Positions 34,364 to 43,364 of a DNA stretch of 64,000 nucleotides are shown here, piece by piece (the first letter of the stretch is position 1; every line of letters starts with the position of its first letter). The notes below the pieces were generated by a model that saw only the letters and a program-made list of their open reading frames with translations, ran no database searches and was not told where the DNA came from. Origin of the DNA: Oceanospirillum sp047518265 (lineage in GTDB: Bacteria; Pseudomonadota; Gammaproteobacteria; Pseudomonadales; Halomonadaceae); the NCBI GenBank assembly GCA_047518265.1, contig JAKZRG010000074.1, positions 1 through 64,000 of the forward strand, given 5' to 3'. The translations under genes were made by a program, and so were the position numbers.

Positions 34364-36097
34364 ATGATTAGTGGATTACGTAATATTAAGGTCACTACAC
34401 GTATTATGTCCTTGGCCTGCTTTTTAGTGGCAGTGATGGCTTTTTCTCTGGTTTTTCTATTGATTGAGCTGGAGTTGATTGATCGTGGCAGTACATTACA
34501 GCAGGCCAAAGTTGCAGAGCAGAATCAATGGATACAGCAAGAAGCTGAATCTATTGATGCTCAGGCCCATACTCAAGCGTTATTGCATCAGGTGCAGAAA
34601 ATACAACAATCCTATTCTGATATGTTGTTCTGGTACTTTGATGGCAGTGTGACTCAATATTACGGTTCTCTGAATAATGCTACCGCTGCCGCAGAGCAGT
34701 TAGAGCAGCAGCTCACTAAACTCAGTATGGATTCTGAAGCCTCCCAAAAGGTTCCCGCTATGCTGAAAAACCTTGCCGATTATCGGTCTTTAATGGACGG
34801 CGCCATTCAATATTATATGCAGGGGCGGGATAATCTTGCAGGCTCAGAAATCAGTGATGCTCATTTGGTTGTTCAGGATATGAATGATCAACTATTGCAG
34901 CTGACGGCTCTTTTCCAAAAGAGACTAAAGGAGGCTAATCTTAATGTTGAGAACGCACTAGATCACACGCTGGAAGCGAGTGTTAGTGTGGCGGATTACA
35001 GTCAAAAAGCCAGTGAACGCATAAAAGATATTGAGCAGAGAACACTGATTATACTCTTGTTTAGTATTCCTCTCGCGATTCTGGTGGCTGTCAGCATCAT
35101 CCTGTCTATTACCCGTCCCTTAAAACGTTTAGAAGAACAATTGATTTCGATTGAAAGTCATAGCGATCTGACTCAGCACCTGTCTATTGAAGGGAAAGAT
35201 GAGATTAGCGCTATGTCATTGGCGATACGTAATCTATTAGCTAAATTTTGCTCAACCCTTAGTGATATGGATGATATGGCGGCTCAGTTGAAAAGTACGG
35301 CCAATAACGGTTTAGTGGCCAGCGAGAAAACCCATCAGCAGAGTAGTGAGCAGCAAACCAAAAGTGCAGGTATCGCTTCTACTGCTACTGAACTGGGAGC
35401 CAGTGCTGAAGATATTTTACGCACGACAGGTCAAGGTTTAAATTTGGTTGAGGCTGTCGCCAGTGCTGCAAAAAATGGCCAGCAAGATGTTAGGGATACG
35501 GCGCATACCATCGGTCAGTTAGCGGAGCAATTTGATCAGGTTGAAAACAGTGTAAAGGATCTGGTGAGTCATAGTTCATCGATTGGCAGTGTATTGGCTG
35601 TGATTCGAGATATTGCTGAACAAACTAACTTATTGGCGCTTAATGCGGCTATTGAAGCGGCGAGAGCAGGTGATCAGGGGAGAGGATTTGCTGTTGTGGC
35701 TGATGAGGTACGTACATTAGCTCAACGCACCGGGCAATCCACCAATGAGATTCAGGATATGGTTGAGAAACTACAGGGACAATCCCGACTAGCGATTCGT
35801 TCATTGGAGAATAATCGCCATCAAGTGGATGCTGGTGTTCAGCTGTCGAAACAAGCAGAAACGTCTCTTAATGCCATTATTCAAGAAATGCAGGCGTTGT
35901 CTGAAATTAACCAATCCATAGCGGCTATTAGTGGTGAACAACAGCAGGCGGTTTTAACGGTTGATAAAGGAGTACAAGATATCCGTCAATTGGCTGAACA
36001 GGTTGAAAGCCATGCCTCTGATTCCTGCGGTGTAAACCAAAGCTTGGATCAAATGGCTGAGCAGTTACAATGCCAGATACAAGTTTTTAAACACTAA
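34364..36097 (+). CDS. Methyl-accepting chemotaxis protein
   Basis: 577 residues from ATG 34364, with GAGGGG 7 nt upstream; an ATG at 34349 lies before that site. An N-terminal membrane helix (~10-32), a helical periplasmic sensor (~33-225), a second membrane helix (~227-250), a HAMP domain and a cytoplasmic signalling hairpin follow, with the conserved tip EQTNLLALNAAIEAARAG and GRGFAVVADEVRTLAQRT. It relays a periplasmic ligand signal to CheA. The ligand is unknown. A MITE copy lies directly upstream. Confidence 0.93.
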   Translation: MISGLRNIKVTTRIMSLACFLVAVMAFSLVFLLIELELIDRGSTLQQAKVAEQNQWIQQEAESIDAQAHTQALLHQVQKIQQSYSDMLFWYFDGSVTQYYGSLNNATAAAEQLEQQLTKLSMDSEASQKVPAMLKNLADYRSLMDGAIQYYMQGRDNLAGSEISDAHLVVQDMNDQLLQLTALFQKRLKEANLNVENALDHTLEASVSVADYSQKASERIKDIEQRTLIILLFSIPLAILVAVSIILSITRPLKRLEEQLISIESHSDLTQHLSIEGKDEISAMSLAIRNLLAKFCSTLSDMDDMAAQLKSTANNGLVASEKTHQQSSEQQTKSAGIASTATELGASAEDILRTTGQGLNLVEAVASAAKNGQQDVRDTAHTIGQLAEQFDQVENSVKDLVSHSSSIGSVLAVIRDIAEQTNLLALNAAIEAARAGDQGRGFAVVADEVRTLAQRTGQSTNEIQDMVEKLQGQSRLAIRSLENNRHQVDAGVQLSKQAETSLNAIIQEMQALSEINQSIAAISGEQQQAVLTVDKGVQDIRQLAEQVESHASDSCGVNQSLDQMAEQLQCQIQVFKH

Positions 36098-36151
36098 AAG
36101 TGGATGGAGATAAGGCGTGTATTGTGTGGGTGGTATGAAGGATAGGAAACA

Positions 36152-36182
36152 CTACCGATAGTCATTTTCAGACTATCGGTAG
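36152..36182. terminator. Terminator between the chemoreceptor gene and the nap cluster
   Basis: Perfect 12-bp arms CTACCGATAGTC/GACTATCGGTAG with a 7-nt loop between convergent genes. Confidence 0.75.
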
Positions 36183-36193
36183 AGAGGCTTCTG

Positions 36194-36331
36194 TTAGTTC
36201 AGGTTTTTATCCTTGCCTAAGGACAGTAACCATACGGATACAGCAGCCACACCGGCAAAACCGGCTAGGATAATCACTGGCATAGTGCCATACCCCAGAA
36301 CGTGCCAGAAGATCGATTCTAATGCACTCAT
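36194..36331 (-). CDS. Short membrane protein of the nap cluster (TIGR02808-like)
   Basis: 45 residues with one hydrophobic helix (TMPVIILAGFAGVAAVSVWLL, split by the central GFAG) and a charged tail GKDKNLN. GGGAGA precedes the ATG by 6 nt, and the gene starts 12 bp after napC, so it belongs to the nap operon. It matches my memory of the TIGR02808 short-protein family, which is often found after napC in marine gammaproteobacteria. Its role is unknown; an accessory to the NapC quinol-dehydrogenase complex is possible. Confidence 0.72.
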   Translation of the reverse strand: MSALESIFWHVLGYGTMPVIILAGFAGVAAVSVWLLSLGKDKNLN

Positions 36332-36343
36332 ATTATCTCTCCC

Positions 36344-36916
36344 TTACCAGCCTTCAACGCCAGACATATTCGGCAGTTTATGGGCAATGCCTTTGTGGCA
36401 GTCGATACAGGTTTTCTCACCAGAAGCCAAGGCAGTTGAGTGTTGTTTCACACTACGTGGGCCCTGTTCTGAGAAATCCATATATTCAAACTCGTGACAG
36501 TTACGACACTCCTGAGAATCATTGCCTTTCATACGATGCCACTCACGATTTGCAAGATAGCCCCGTCGTTCCTGGAATTTCTCTTTGGTATCGATTGTTC
36601 CCATAATATGGGCCACAAGCTCTTTTGAAGCCTGTACCTTACGGATAATCTTATCGGTCCAATTATGAGGAACGTGACAAGAAGAACAGATTGCCCGTAC
36701 ACCGGATCGGTTGGAGTAGTGAACCGTTTCCTGGATCTCTTCTACAATCGGTGCATGGCAGCCAGAACAGAACTCTTCACTGTTAGTGGCCTCCATTCCA
36801 GTGTTAAATGCACCCCAAAATAGCAAGCCGCCCAGAAAACCCATAAACAAAACCACACCAACGGCAGCTTTGCTTGGACTTTTCAGTCGATGCCAAAACG
36901 TTTTTAATAAATTCAT
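36344..36916 (-). CDS. napC: Tetrahaem cytochrome c NapC/NirT family
   Basis: 190 residues with an N-terminal membrane anchor (AAVGVVLFMGFLGGLLFWGAF) and four CxxCH haem sites: CSGCH, CSSCH, CRNCH, CIDCH. NapC oxidises menaquinol or ubiquinol in the inner membrane and passes electrons to NapB/NapA in the periplasm. It is the usual length for NapC and sits downstream of napB. No napGH genes are present, so this is the sole quinol route encoded in the cluster. Confidence 0.95.
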   Translation of the reverse strand: MNLLKTFWHRLKSPSKAAVGVVLFMGFLGGLLFWGAFNTGMEATNSEEFCSGCHAPIVEEIQETVHYSNRSGVRAICSSCHVPHNWTDKIIRKVQASKELVAHIMGTIDTKEKFQERRGYLANREWHRMKGNDSQECRNCHEFEYMDFSEQGPRSVKQHSTALASGEKTCIDCHKGIAHKLPNMSGVEGW

Positions 36917-36955
36917 AAATCGCCCCTTAGTTGATACTTACGCTACCAACAAGGG

Positions 36956-37432
36956 TTAGCGTAAGGAATCCACCCGTTGGAAGTCATTGCCAATCAAAGG
37001 CTTAGCATCAGCTTGAGGTACATGACATTGCATACAGAAATAGCGACGAGGCGACATATCTGACAGAACCTGATCATCACGATTCATGTAGTGAGTCACA
37101 CTGATTTTAGTGGCACCCATCTCTTTAGCATTTTTCCAGCTGTGGCACGACAGGCACTTATTCGAGTTCAGCGATACGTTGTAACCTCGAACAGAGTGAG
37201 GGATCAGCGGTGGCTGATAAACGTAGTCACTTTCCAGTGTCGTATGGTCACGAGGATAGCGTTTAAAGTTATCCGCTGGGCGAGTCGCCTCTAGTGGTGT
37301 AGCACCACGTAGAGAGTTAACGCCACCTGTTCCACCTGGGTTATCAAGAGCTGAATCTTCAGCATTGACAGGAACAACAAAGCTGACCAGTAAAATACCA
37401 ACTGACATCAGCGCAATGAGGAATTTTTTCAT
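36956..37432 (-). CDS. napB: Dihaem cytochrome c, small subunit of periplasmic nitrate reductase
   Basis: 158 residues with a Sec signal peptide (FLIALMSVGILLVSFVVPVNA) and two haem sites, CLSCH and CMQCH. The surrounding NapB blocks (IPHSVRGYNVSLNSNKCLSC and PRRYFCMQCHVPQ) are clear. It carries electrons from NapC to NapA. Located between napA and napC on the same strand. Confidence 0.95.
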   Translation of the reverse strand: MKKFLIALMSVGILLVSFVVPVNAEDSALDNPGGTGGVNSLRGATPLEATRPADNFKRYPRDHTTLESDYVYQPPLIPHSVRGYNVSLNSNKCLSCHSWKNAKEMGATKISVTHYMNRDDQVLSDMSPRRYFCMQCHVPQADAKPLIGNDFQRVDSLR

Positions 37433-37495
37433 TCTAAATTCTCCGCCATGAGGCTTTTTTGTTTAACCATCTTATGGTGATGCAACGTGTTACGT

Positions 37496-39985
37496 TTAAG
37501 CCACTTTTGTGATCTTGACTGGACACTTCTTAAAGTCAGTCTGTTTCGACAGTGGATCAGTCGCATCTAAAATAAGTTTGTTAATCAAAATGCGTGCATC
37601 AAAGAAAGGTACAAAAACCAATCCTTGAGGTGGACGGTTACGACCACGGGTTTCAACCCGAACACGTACTTCGCCACGTTTGTTAGCGATCAGTACCTCA
37701 TCGCCACGACGCAAGCCACGTTTCTTCGCATCTGCAGGGTGGATATAACACAGGGCATCCGGTACGGCTTTATACAGTTCAGGGACACGACGCGTCATAG
37801 TGCCAGTGTGCCAGTGCTCCAGTACACGACCGGTACATAGCCACATATCGTATTCGCTATCCGGCACTTCAGGCGGTGCTTCATAAGGCGCGGAGATAAT
37901 CAGAGCCTTACCGTCTGGCTTACCATAAAACTCGAAGTCCTTACCCGGTTTAACATAAGGGTCAGAACCTTCTTTAAAGCGCCATAGGGTTTCTTTACCA
38001 TCAATCACAGGCCAGCGTAGGCCGCGTACTTTGTGGTAAGTATCATATGGGGCTAAATCATGGCCATGGTCACGACCAAAGGCTGCGTATTCTTCAAATA
38101 AGCCTTTCTGTACGTAGTAGCCAAAGTGATTGGCATCATCGTTCAGTTCTTTCGACTCAGATAGCGGGTACTCATCAACCTTGCCATTCTTGAATAGCAG
38201 GTCATACATGGTTTTGCCACGGTATTCTGGTGCTTTAGCCAGTAGGTCTTCGCCCCAGATCTCTTCCATAGAGAAGCGCTTGGAGAATTCCATGATCTGC
38301 CAAAGATCAGACTTAGAGTCACCGACGGTTTCAACCTGTTGATACCAAGCTTGGGTACGACGCTCCGCATTACCGTAAGCACCTTCTTTTTCTACCCACA
38401 TGGCGGTTGGTAGAATCAGATCTGCTGCTTGAGCCGTGGCGGTTGGGTACGGATCTGAACAAACAATAAAGTTGTCAGGATTACGGTATCCCGGCATACG
38501 TTCATCGTTAATATTTGGGCCCGCTTGCAGGTTGTTATTACACATCACCCAGTAAGCGTTCATCTTACCGTCTTTCAGCATACGGTCTTGCAGTACGGCG
38601 TGATAACCCGGCTTAGGTGGGATAGTGCCTTCTGGTAGTTTCCAGATTTTTTCTGCTAGCGCACGGTGCTTAGGATTTTTAACCACCATATCTGCTGGCA
38701 GACGGTGAGCAAATGTACCCACTTCACGAGCAGTACCACAAGCCGATGGTTGACCTGTCAGGGAGAACGGGCTGTTGCCCGGAGTGGCGATCTTACCGGT
38801 CAGCAGGTGAATGTTATACACCAAGCTGTTCATCCAAACACCACGAGTATGCTGATTCATACCCATGGTCCAAAGTGACATCACCTTGATCTTAGGATCA
38901 GCATACTGTTTTGCCAGTTGGATCAGTTTGTCTTCTGGTACACCTGAAATTTCAGACGCTTTTTTCGCAGTGTAAGGGGCGACAGACGCTTTATACTCTT
39001 CAAAAGAGATAGAAGACATCTTACCTGAGTTAGGGTTTTCTGCTTTCTGTTGCAGTGGATCGGTATCGCGCAGACCGTAACCAATATCAGTGGCAGTCTG
39101 TTTGAAATGGGTATGTTTGTTAACAAAGTCCCAATTAATCGCATCGTTCTGGATAATATAGTTGGCAATAAAGTTCGCAATAGCCAGATCTGACTGAGGC
39201 TCAAAAATATAACCTTGGTCTGCTAGCTCAAAGGAACGATGGTAATAAGTGGACAGTACGTTCACTTTTACATGAGGATGACTCAGGCGACGATCCGTGA
39301 TGCGCGTCCATAATACTGGGTGCATCTCCGCCATATTGGAGCCCCATAGTACAAAGGCATCGGCGTGTTCGAAGTCATCGTAACAACCCATAGGCTCATC
39401 GATGCCGAAGGTACGCATAAAGCCACCTACCGCAGAAGCCATACAATGACGGGCGTTTGGATCGATGTTATTGGAGCGGAAACCGGCTTTCATCAGTTTA
39501 ACGGCGGCATAACCTTCCATTACCGTCCACTGACCAGAACCAAACATGCCAATACCGGATGGACCATGCTGTTTAAGTGCGGCTTTCCATTTTTCGGCCA
39601 TGACATCAAAAGCGGTATCCCAGGATACAGGGGAAAAATCACCGTCTTTGTGGAATTGACCATCTTTCATACGCAGCATTGGCGTGTCAAGACGGTCTTT
39701 ACCGTACATGATTTTAGAAAGGAAGTAGCCCTTAATACAGTTAAGGCCTTTGTTCACTGGCGCTTCAGGATCACCTTGTGTTGCGACAACGCGACCTTCT
39801 TGTGTACCAACTAATACGGAACAGCCCGTGCCACAAAAACGGCAAGGGGCTTTATCCCATTTAATTTTTGTTTGCTCTGAACTCGCAATGAGGTTGGTGG
39901 CCGAAGCGGGCAAATTGACACCTGCCACAGCTGCTGCTGCGGCAGCTGCATTCGCTTTCACAAACGCACGTCTAGTGAGTTTCAT
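37496..39985 (-). CDS. napA: Periplasmic nitrate reductase catalytic subunit
   Basis: 829 residues, the standard length. A Tat signal opens the protein (LTRRAFVKANAAAAAAAVAG). The [4Fe-4S] cluster ligands are in CRFCGTGCSVLVG and CIKG, and the molybdenum-binding Cys lies in NARHCMASAVGG. It reduces nitrate to nitrite at a bis-molybdopterin-guanine-dinucleotide centre. Its ATG overlaps the napD stop by 4 bp, so NapD, which guards Tat export of NapA, is made together with it. Confidence 0.97.
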   Translation of the reverse strand: MKLTRRAFVKANAAAAAAAVAGVNLPASATNLIASSEQTKIKWDKAPCRFCGTGCSVLVGTQEGRVVATQGDPEAPVNKGLNCIKGYFLSKIMYGKDRLDTPMLRMKDGQFHKDGDFSPVSWDTAFDVMAEKWKAALKQHGPSGIGMFGSGQWTVMEGYAAVKLMKAGFRSNNIDPNARHCMASAVGGFMRTFGIDEPMGCYDDFEHADAFVLWGSNMAEMHPVLWTRITDRRLSHPHVKVNVLSTYYHRSFELADQGYIFEPQSDLAIANFIANYIIQNDAINWDFVNKHTHFKQTATDIGYGLRDTDPLQQKAENPNSGKMSSISFEEYKASVAPYTAKKASEISGVPEDKLIQLAKQYADPKIKVMSLWTMGMNQHTRGVWMNSLVYNIHLLTGKIATPGNSPFSLTGQPSACGTAREVGTFAHRLPADMVVKNPKHRALAEKIWKLPEGTIPPKPGYHAVLQDRMLKDGKMNAYWVMCNNNLQAGPNINDERMPGYRNPDNFIVCSDPYPTATAQAADLILPTAMWVEKEGAYGNAERRTQAWYQQVETVGDSKSDLWQIMEFSKRFSMEEIWGEDLLAKAPEYRGKTMYDLLFKNGKVDEYPLSESKELNDDANHFGYYVQKGLFEEYAAFGRDHGHDLAPYDTYHKVRGLRWPVIDGKETLWRFKEGSDPYVKPGKDFEFYGKPDGKALIISAPYEAPPEVPDSEYDMWLCTGRVLEHWHTGTMTRRVPELYKAVPDALCYIHPADAKKRGLRRGDEVLIANKRGEVRVRVETRGRNRPPQGLVFVPFFDARILINKLILDATDPLSKQTDFKKCPVKITKVA

Positions 39986-40314
39986 ACGTTATCCTCAGAT
40001 TTAGAATGGATTATTTTAATAGGTGTTTCTTTATTATTTTCATTATAGGCGGTATCGAATGACTCCAAATCCGTTTCGATCTGGTGATAGATCAATGCAA
40101 CATTGAGTACATTCGGCAGTAGATTAATCGTGTCTATCGTATCCGTGACAAAACCCTGATTTTCCGTTTCCAGAACAACAATTATTTTCCCCTCTTCTCC
40201 TTCACCGTAAATTTCGGCCCCATCAAGTTGTTCGATTTGGCTTTTAACTTCGGTAAGGTGTGCAGGAGGAACGTGCACAATTAAACTGGAAATATGGACT
40301 TCATTTAGCGCCAT
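39982..40314 (-). CDS. napD: NapA signal-peptide chaperone NapD
   Basis: 110 residues with the NapD ferredoxin-like fold (VHISSLIVHVPPAHLTEVKSQI, in parts, and KIIVVLETENQGFVTDTID). It binds the Tat signal of NapA until the cofactor is inserted. The C-terminal ~25 residues are an acidic extension beyond the fold. It overlaps napF by 14 bp and napA by 4 bp. Confidence 0.92.
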   Translation of the reverse strand: MALNEVHISSLIVHVPPAHLTEVKSQIEQLDGAEIYGEGEEGKIIVVLETENQGFVTDTIDTINLLPNVLNVALIYHQIETDLESFDTAYNENNKETPIKIIHSKSEDNV

Positions 40315-40831
40315 AATGATCTCTTTCTACTTGAATATTTTGATCGTCACTGACTGTGATCGCCGTTGTTGGGCAAACGGAGACACAGGCACCACAGCCA
40401 TTACAACTATCAGAATCGATCTGAGGTTGGGCAACTCTGCCAGCACTCAGTTTGAAGCGGATAGCTTGTACTTCACATGAGTCACCACAGCTGCGGCACT
40501 CTACCTTTTTCTCTGCTAGACATTGATCTGATATCTGAGCCTTGATTTCCCAAGGAGACTGATCTTTTTCCAGAAATAGTTTTTCAGGACAAGATTCAGC
40601 GCATTGATAGCAAAAAGTGCACTCATCAATGGAGAAATCAACGGTTGGAAAGCCACCGTCACCAGAGGTAATAATTTTAGTTTCACAGTCGGACAGACAT
40701 TGTCCACAGCGGGTGCAGTCGTCGGTAAAAGTGGCGGCAGATCGAAGCCAAGGCAACTGTAGAAGGTTGTCGCTTTGGTAGTGATTTAATGTGGCGCGTT
40801 TAAATAAACGTCGCTTTGCAAGATCTACCAT
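40301..40831 (-). CDS. napF: Ferredoxin-type protein NapF
   Basis: 176 residues from the ATG at 40831 (MVDLAKRRLF, the usual NapF opening); an in-frame GTG at 40876 would add 15 atypical residues. Cysteine clusters CTRCGQCLSDCE, CTFCYQCAESCP, CRSCGDSC and CNGCGACVSVCP bind [4Fe-4S] centres. It works in the cytoplasm in maturation of the NapA iron-sulfur/molybdenum protein. First gene of the napFDABC cluster. Confidence 0.93.
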   Translation of the reverse strand: MVDLAKRRLFKRATLNHYQSDNLLQLPWLRSAATFTDDCTRCGQCLSDCETKIITSGDGGFPTVDFSIDECTFCYQCAESCPEKLFLEKDQSPWEIKAQISDQCLAEKKVECRSCGDSCEVQAIRFKLSAGRVAQPQIDSDSCNGCGACVSVCPTTAITVSDDQNIQVERDHYGAK

Positions 40832-40947
40832 CTCAATCTCAAAACCTATTGCAAATAAATCGTAAGTTACAAACACTTACCGTTATTTAAGCCTACTCCT
40901 TATCTATAAATCACGCATGGATTATTAGATGATTTAGTGGTGCCAAT

Positions 40948-40963
40948 GATCAAAATATTGATC
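40948..40963. promoter_or_regulatory. Palindrome upstream of napF
   Basis: GATCAA-AATA-TTGATC is a perfect inverted repeat ~117 bp before the napF start. The half-sites resemble those of FNR but in the opposite (outward) order, so FNR binding is not claimed. The rest of the gap 40832-41269 holds promoter-type DNA and no gene. Confidence 0.4.
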
Positions 40964-41005
40964 GAACTCAGTTAATTAGTTTCTGTGAATATTAGACTTT
41001 CGGAT

Positions 41006-41020
41006 GAATGATATTCATTC
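41006..41020. promoter_or_regulatory. Fur-box-like palindrome upstream of the mbnP operon
   Basis: GAATGA-TAT-TCATTC. Its inner 13 bases match AATGATAATCATT of the Fur consensus at 12 positions. It lies 250 bp before the mbnP start and could be an operator for metal-responsive control. Confidence 0.45.
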
Positions 41021-41269
41021 TTGATTTAAGAGGCTTTTTTGTTTGAAAAGAGCCTTATATATAGTTGTAAAACCTCTTTTTCTATGTGGTTATATTGGAT
41101 ACTCCTAGCGATTGATGGCAAAAATAAAAATAGGACTAAAAGAGCGTATTCTTACCTGAATAACCTGCGACAAACTGCCTCTGTGGTGCTTTGCCGCGCG
41201 ACACTTTGCCTAATTTCTCCAGTGGTTTCAGAGGGTTAATATCTGTGGCTTGTCAATGGAGGAATAATA

Positions 41270-42124
41270 ATGAAAAAGCTAATCGCGCTGAGCCTACTGG
41301 CCGGAACTACTGCTCTGACCGGCTGTTTGGGTAGCGGCAGTGATAACGACAATAATCAGGATGATACCGGTACAGGTTCCCAGGATATCAGCATCCAATT
41401 TGCTGCTCAGGTGGGGGATCAGCCGTTTTCTTGTGATACCACTTATGCCAACTTAGGCACTCAGGCTTCTCAAGCTAATTTGACCGATTTCCGTTTATAT
41501 CTGCACGATGTCAAATTGATTGATAGCGATGGCAATCGTCACGATGTCGCATTAACCAATGATGGTATTTGGCAGACAGATCGAGTCGCATTATTGGATT
41601 TTGAAACCGGCGATGGCAGTTGTGGTGGCACTGCTGAAACAAATGGTTTGATTAAAGGTTCTGTGGCAGAGGGCAGTTATACAGGTCTGGAATTCTCCGT
41701 GGGAGTGCCACAAGAACTGAACCATCAGGATTCAGCGGCAGCGGCGTCACCACTCAATATCTCTGGCATGTTTTGGAGCTGGCAGTCTGGTTATAAACAT
41801 CTGCGAATTGATGCCTCTGTTGATGATGCCTCTTGGTTCTTCCACCTAGGCAGTACGGACTGTAGCGGCGATCCAACTCAAGGCGAAGACGTGTCTTGTG
41901 CTAACCCAAATCGTCCAACGATTACCTTGACGGGCTTTAATACCGAAGCGAATAAGGTTGTTATTAATTATTCTGACCTGATGGCTACCAGTGATCTGTC
42001 TACTAGCACGCCTATGCCTCCAGGTTGTATGTCTGGCGCTACAGATCCAGATTGTACGGAAGTGATGAAAAGTATTGGCTTAAATGGCGGTACTCAGGCG
42101 CTGTTTAGTCAGGGCGCACTATAA
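41270..42124 (+). CDS. MbnP-family copper-binding lipoprotein
   Basis: 284 residues, with GGAGG before the ATG. The signal peptide ends in a lipobox (TALTGC), so it is a lipoprotein. MbnP-type blocks are present: FAAQVGDQPFSCDTTY, DFRLYLHDVKLID, GLEFSVGVPQELNHQD and MFWSWQSGYKHLRID. In characterised members a Trp is oxidised to kynurenine and helps bind copper, a change made by the neighbouring MbnH. It is followed after one base by the mbnH-like gene. A Fur-like site lies upstream. Confidence 0.9.
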   Translation: MKKLIALSLLAGTTALTGCLGSGSDNDNNQDDTGTGSQDISIQFAAQVGDQPFSCDTTYANLGTQASQANLTDFRLYLHDVKLIDSDGNRHDVALTNDGIWQTDRVALLDFETGDGSCGGTAETNGLIKGSVAEGSYTGLEFSVGVPQELNHQDSAAAASPLNISGMFWSWQSGYKHLRIDASVDDASWFFHLGSTDCSGDPTQGEDVSCANPNRPTITLTGFNTEANKVVINYSDLMATSDLSTSTPMPPGCMSGATDPDCTEVMKSIGLNGGTQALFSQGAL

Positions 42125-42125
42125 G

Positions 42126-43364
42126 ATGCGTGGCTTTACTTTTAAATCGGCTCGGCCAGCGCTGCTGGTCGCTGCCATGCCGATCTGTATCCCTCTTATA
42201 TTCCTATTACTGACGGCTTGTGGTGAATCGGATTGGCAGCACACGGAATTCAGTTCAGGCAGCAGTGATTTTGATTTTCGTATTCCAGCCAGTGTGCCCG
42301 CGCCTTTTGTACCAGAAGATAATCCTATGTCACCTGCAAAGGTTGAGTTAGGACGCCATCTATTTTTTGATACTCGCTTATCCGGTAATCAAACTCAGTC
42401 CTGTGCCAGTTGTCATGAACAAAGTCTGGGTTTTGCTGATGGTTTGGCTTTGCCGACAGGATCAACAGGGGAACTATTAGCACGAAACTCCCAAGGGTTA
42501 TTAAATGTGGCTTATAACTCTACCTTTACTTGGGGCAATCATTCACTGACCAGTTTGGTCAGTCAGCACAGTGTGCCTTTATTTGGCGAATTTCCCGTTG
42601 AGCTGGGAGTAAACGATGCTAATAAAGAAGAGATTATGCTGCGTATTAGTAGTGATGTGAATTATCAAGCGCTCTTTGCGGATGCTTTTCCCGAAGCTTC
42701 TTTTGATGTGGACTCAAATACATCTTCAAACGGTCTTGAACCTATAACGTTCAGCCATATCAGTCAGGCAATGGCCTCTTTTATTCGCTCTATGGTGTCT
42801 TTTGATTCTGATTTTGACCGTTATGAACAAGGGGATGAAACTGCATTAACGGCCTCTCAAAAACGGGGGAAAGAGATGTTTTTTGGTGAAAAAACGGAAT
42901 GTTTTCACTGCCACGGTGGTTTTAATTTCTCCCAATCCACTCTGCATAGCAAAACTGTCTTTTTTGAAGCGCCTTTTTTTAACAATGGCTTATATAACCT
43001 AGATGCCAATGGCAGCTACCCACTGGGTAATCAAGGCTTATTTGAGTTGACCGGTAAAGAGGAAGACAAAGGGATGTTCCGTCCGGTTTCTCTACGCAAT
43101 ATTGAAGTAACCGCCCCTTATATGCATGACGGCTCTATTGAAACCTTAGAAGAAGTGGTGGAGATGTATGCGGCTGGTGGACGAGCACCGACCACAGTTA
43201 ACGGTGTAGCCACGGGCGATGGCCGTCTGAATCCTAATAAAAGCGGTTTTGTGGGTGGTTTTACCCTAACAGAACAGGAAAAACAGGACTTGGTTAACTT
43301 CTTAAAGTCCCTGACCGACAAGAGTTTTAATAATGATGCACGTTTCTCAAACCCTTATCAGTAG
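42126..43364 (+). CDS. MbnH-family dihaem peroxidase
   Basis: 412 residues from the ATG at 42126; the open frame reaches 42084 inside mbnP but that start is not credible. A lipobox-like LLLTAC ends the signal. Two haem sites, CASCH (93-97) and CFHCH (259-263), fit the MauG/cytochrome c peroxidase fold, and VTAPYMHDGSIETLEEVVEM lies near the distal haem. MbnH oxidises a Trp on its MbnP partner. The pair is translated from almost adjacent frames; the next gene overlaps by 32 bp. Confidence 0.92.
   Translation: MRGFTFKSARPALLVAAMPICIPLIFLLLTACGESDWQHTEFSSGSSDFDFRIPASVPAPFVPEDNPMSPAKVELGRHLFFDTRLSGNQTQSCASCHEQSLGFADGLALPTGSTGELLARNSQGLLNVAYNSTFTWGNHSLTSLVSQHSVPLFGEFPVELGVNDANKEEIMLRISSDVNYQALFADAFPEASFDVDSNTSSNGLEPITFSHISQAMASFIRSMVSFDSDFDRYEQGDETALTASQKRGKEMFFGEKTECFHCHGGFNFSQSTLHSKTVFFEAPFFNNGLYNLDANGSYPLGNQGLFELTGKEEDKGMFRPVSLRNIEVTAPYMHDGSIETLEEVVEMYAAGGRAPTTVNGVATGDGRLNPNKSGFVGGFTLTEQEKQDLVNFLKSLTDKSFNNDARFSNPYQ

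Noticed and set aside
36213..36606. Plus-strand ORFs opposite napC and the 45-aa gene
   Set aside because: The minus strand encodes four CxxCH haem motifs and a small membrane protein with a good Shine-Dalgarno.
40948..40963. FNR site upstream of napF
   Set aside because: The half-sites ATCAA and TTGAT are in reverse order relative to an FNR box, so only a palindrome is reported.
41039..41239. 66-codon ORF in the nap/mbnP gap
   Set aside because: No convincing start signal, low-complexity composition; better read as promoter DNA.
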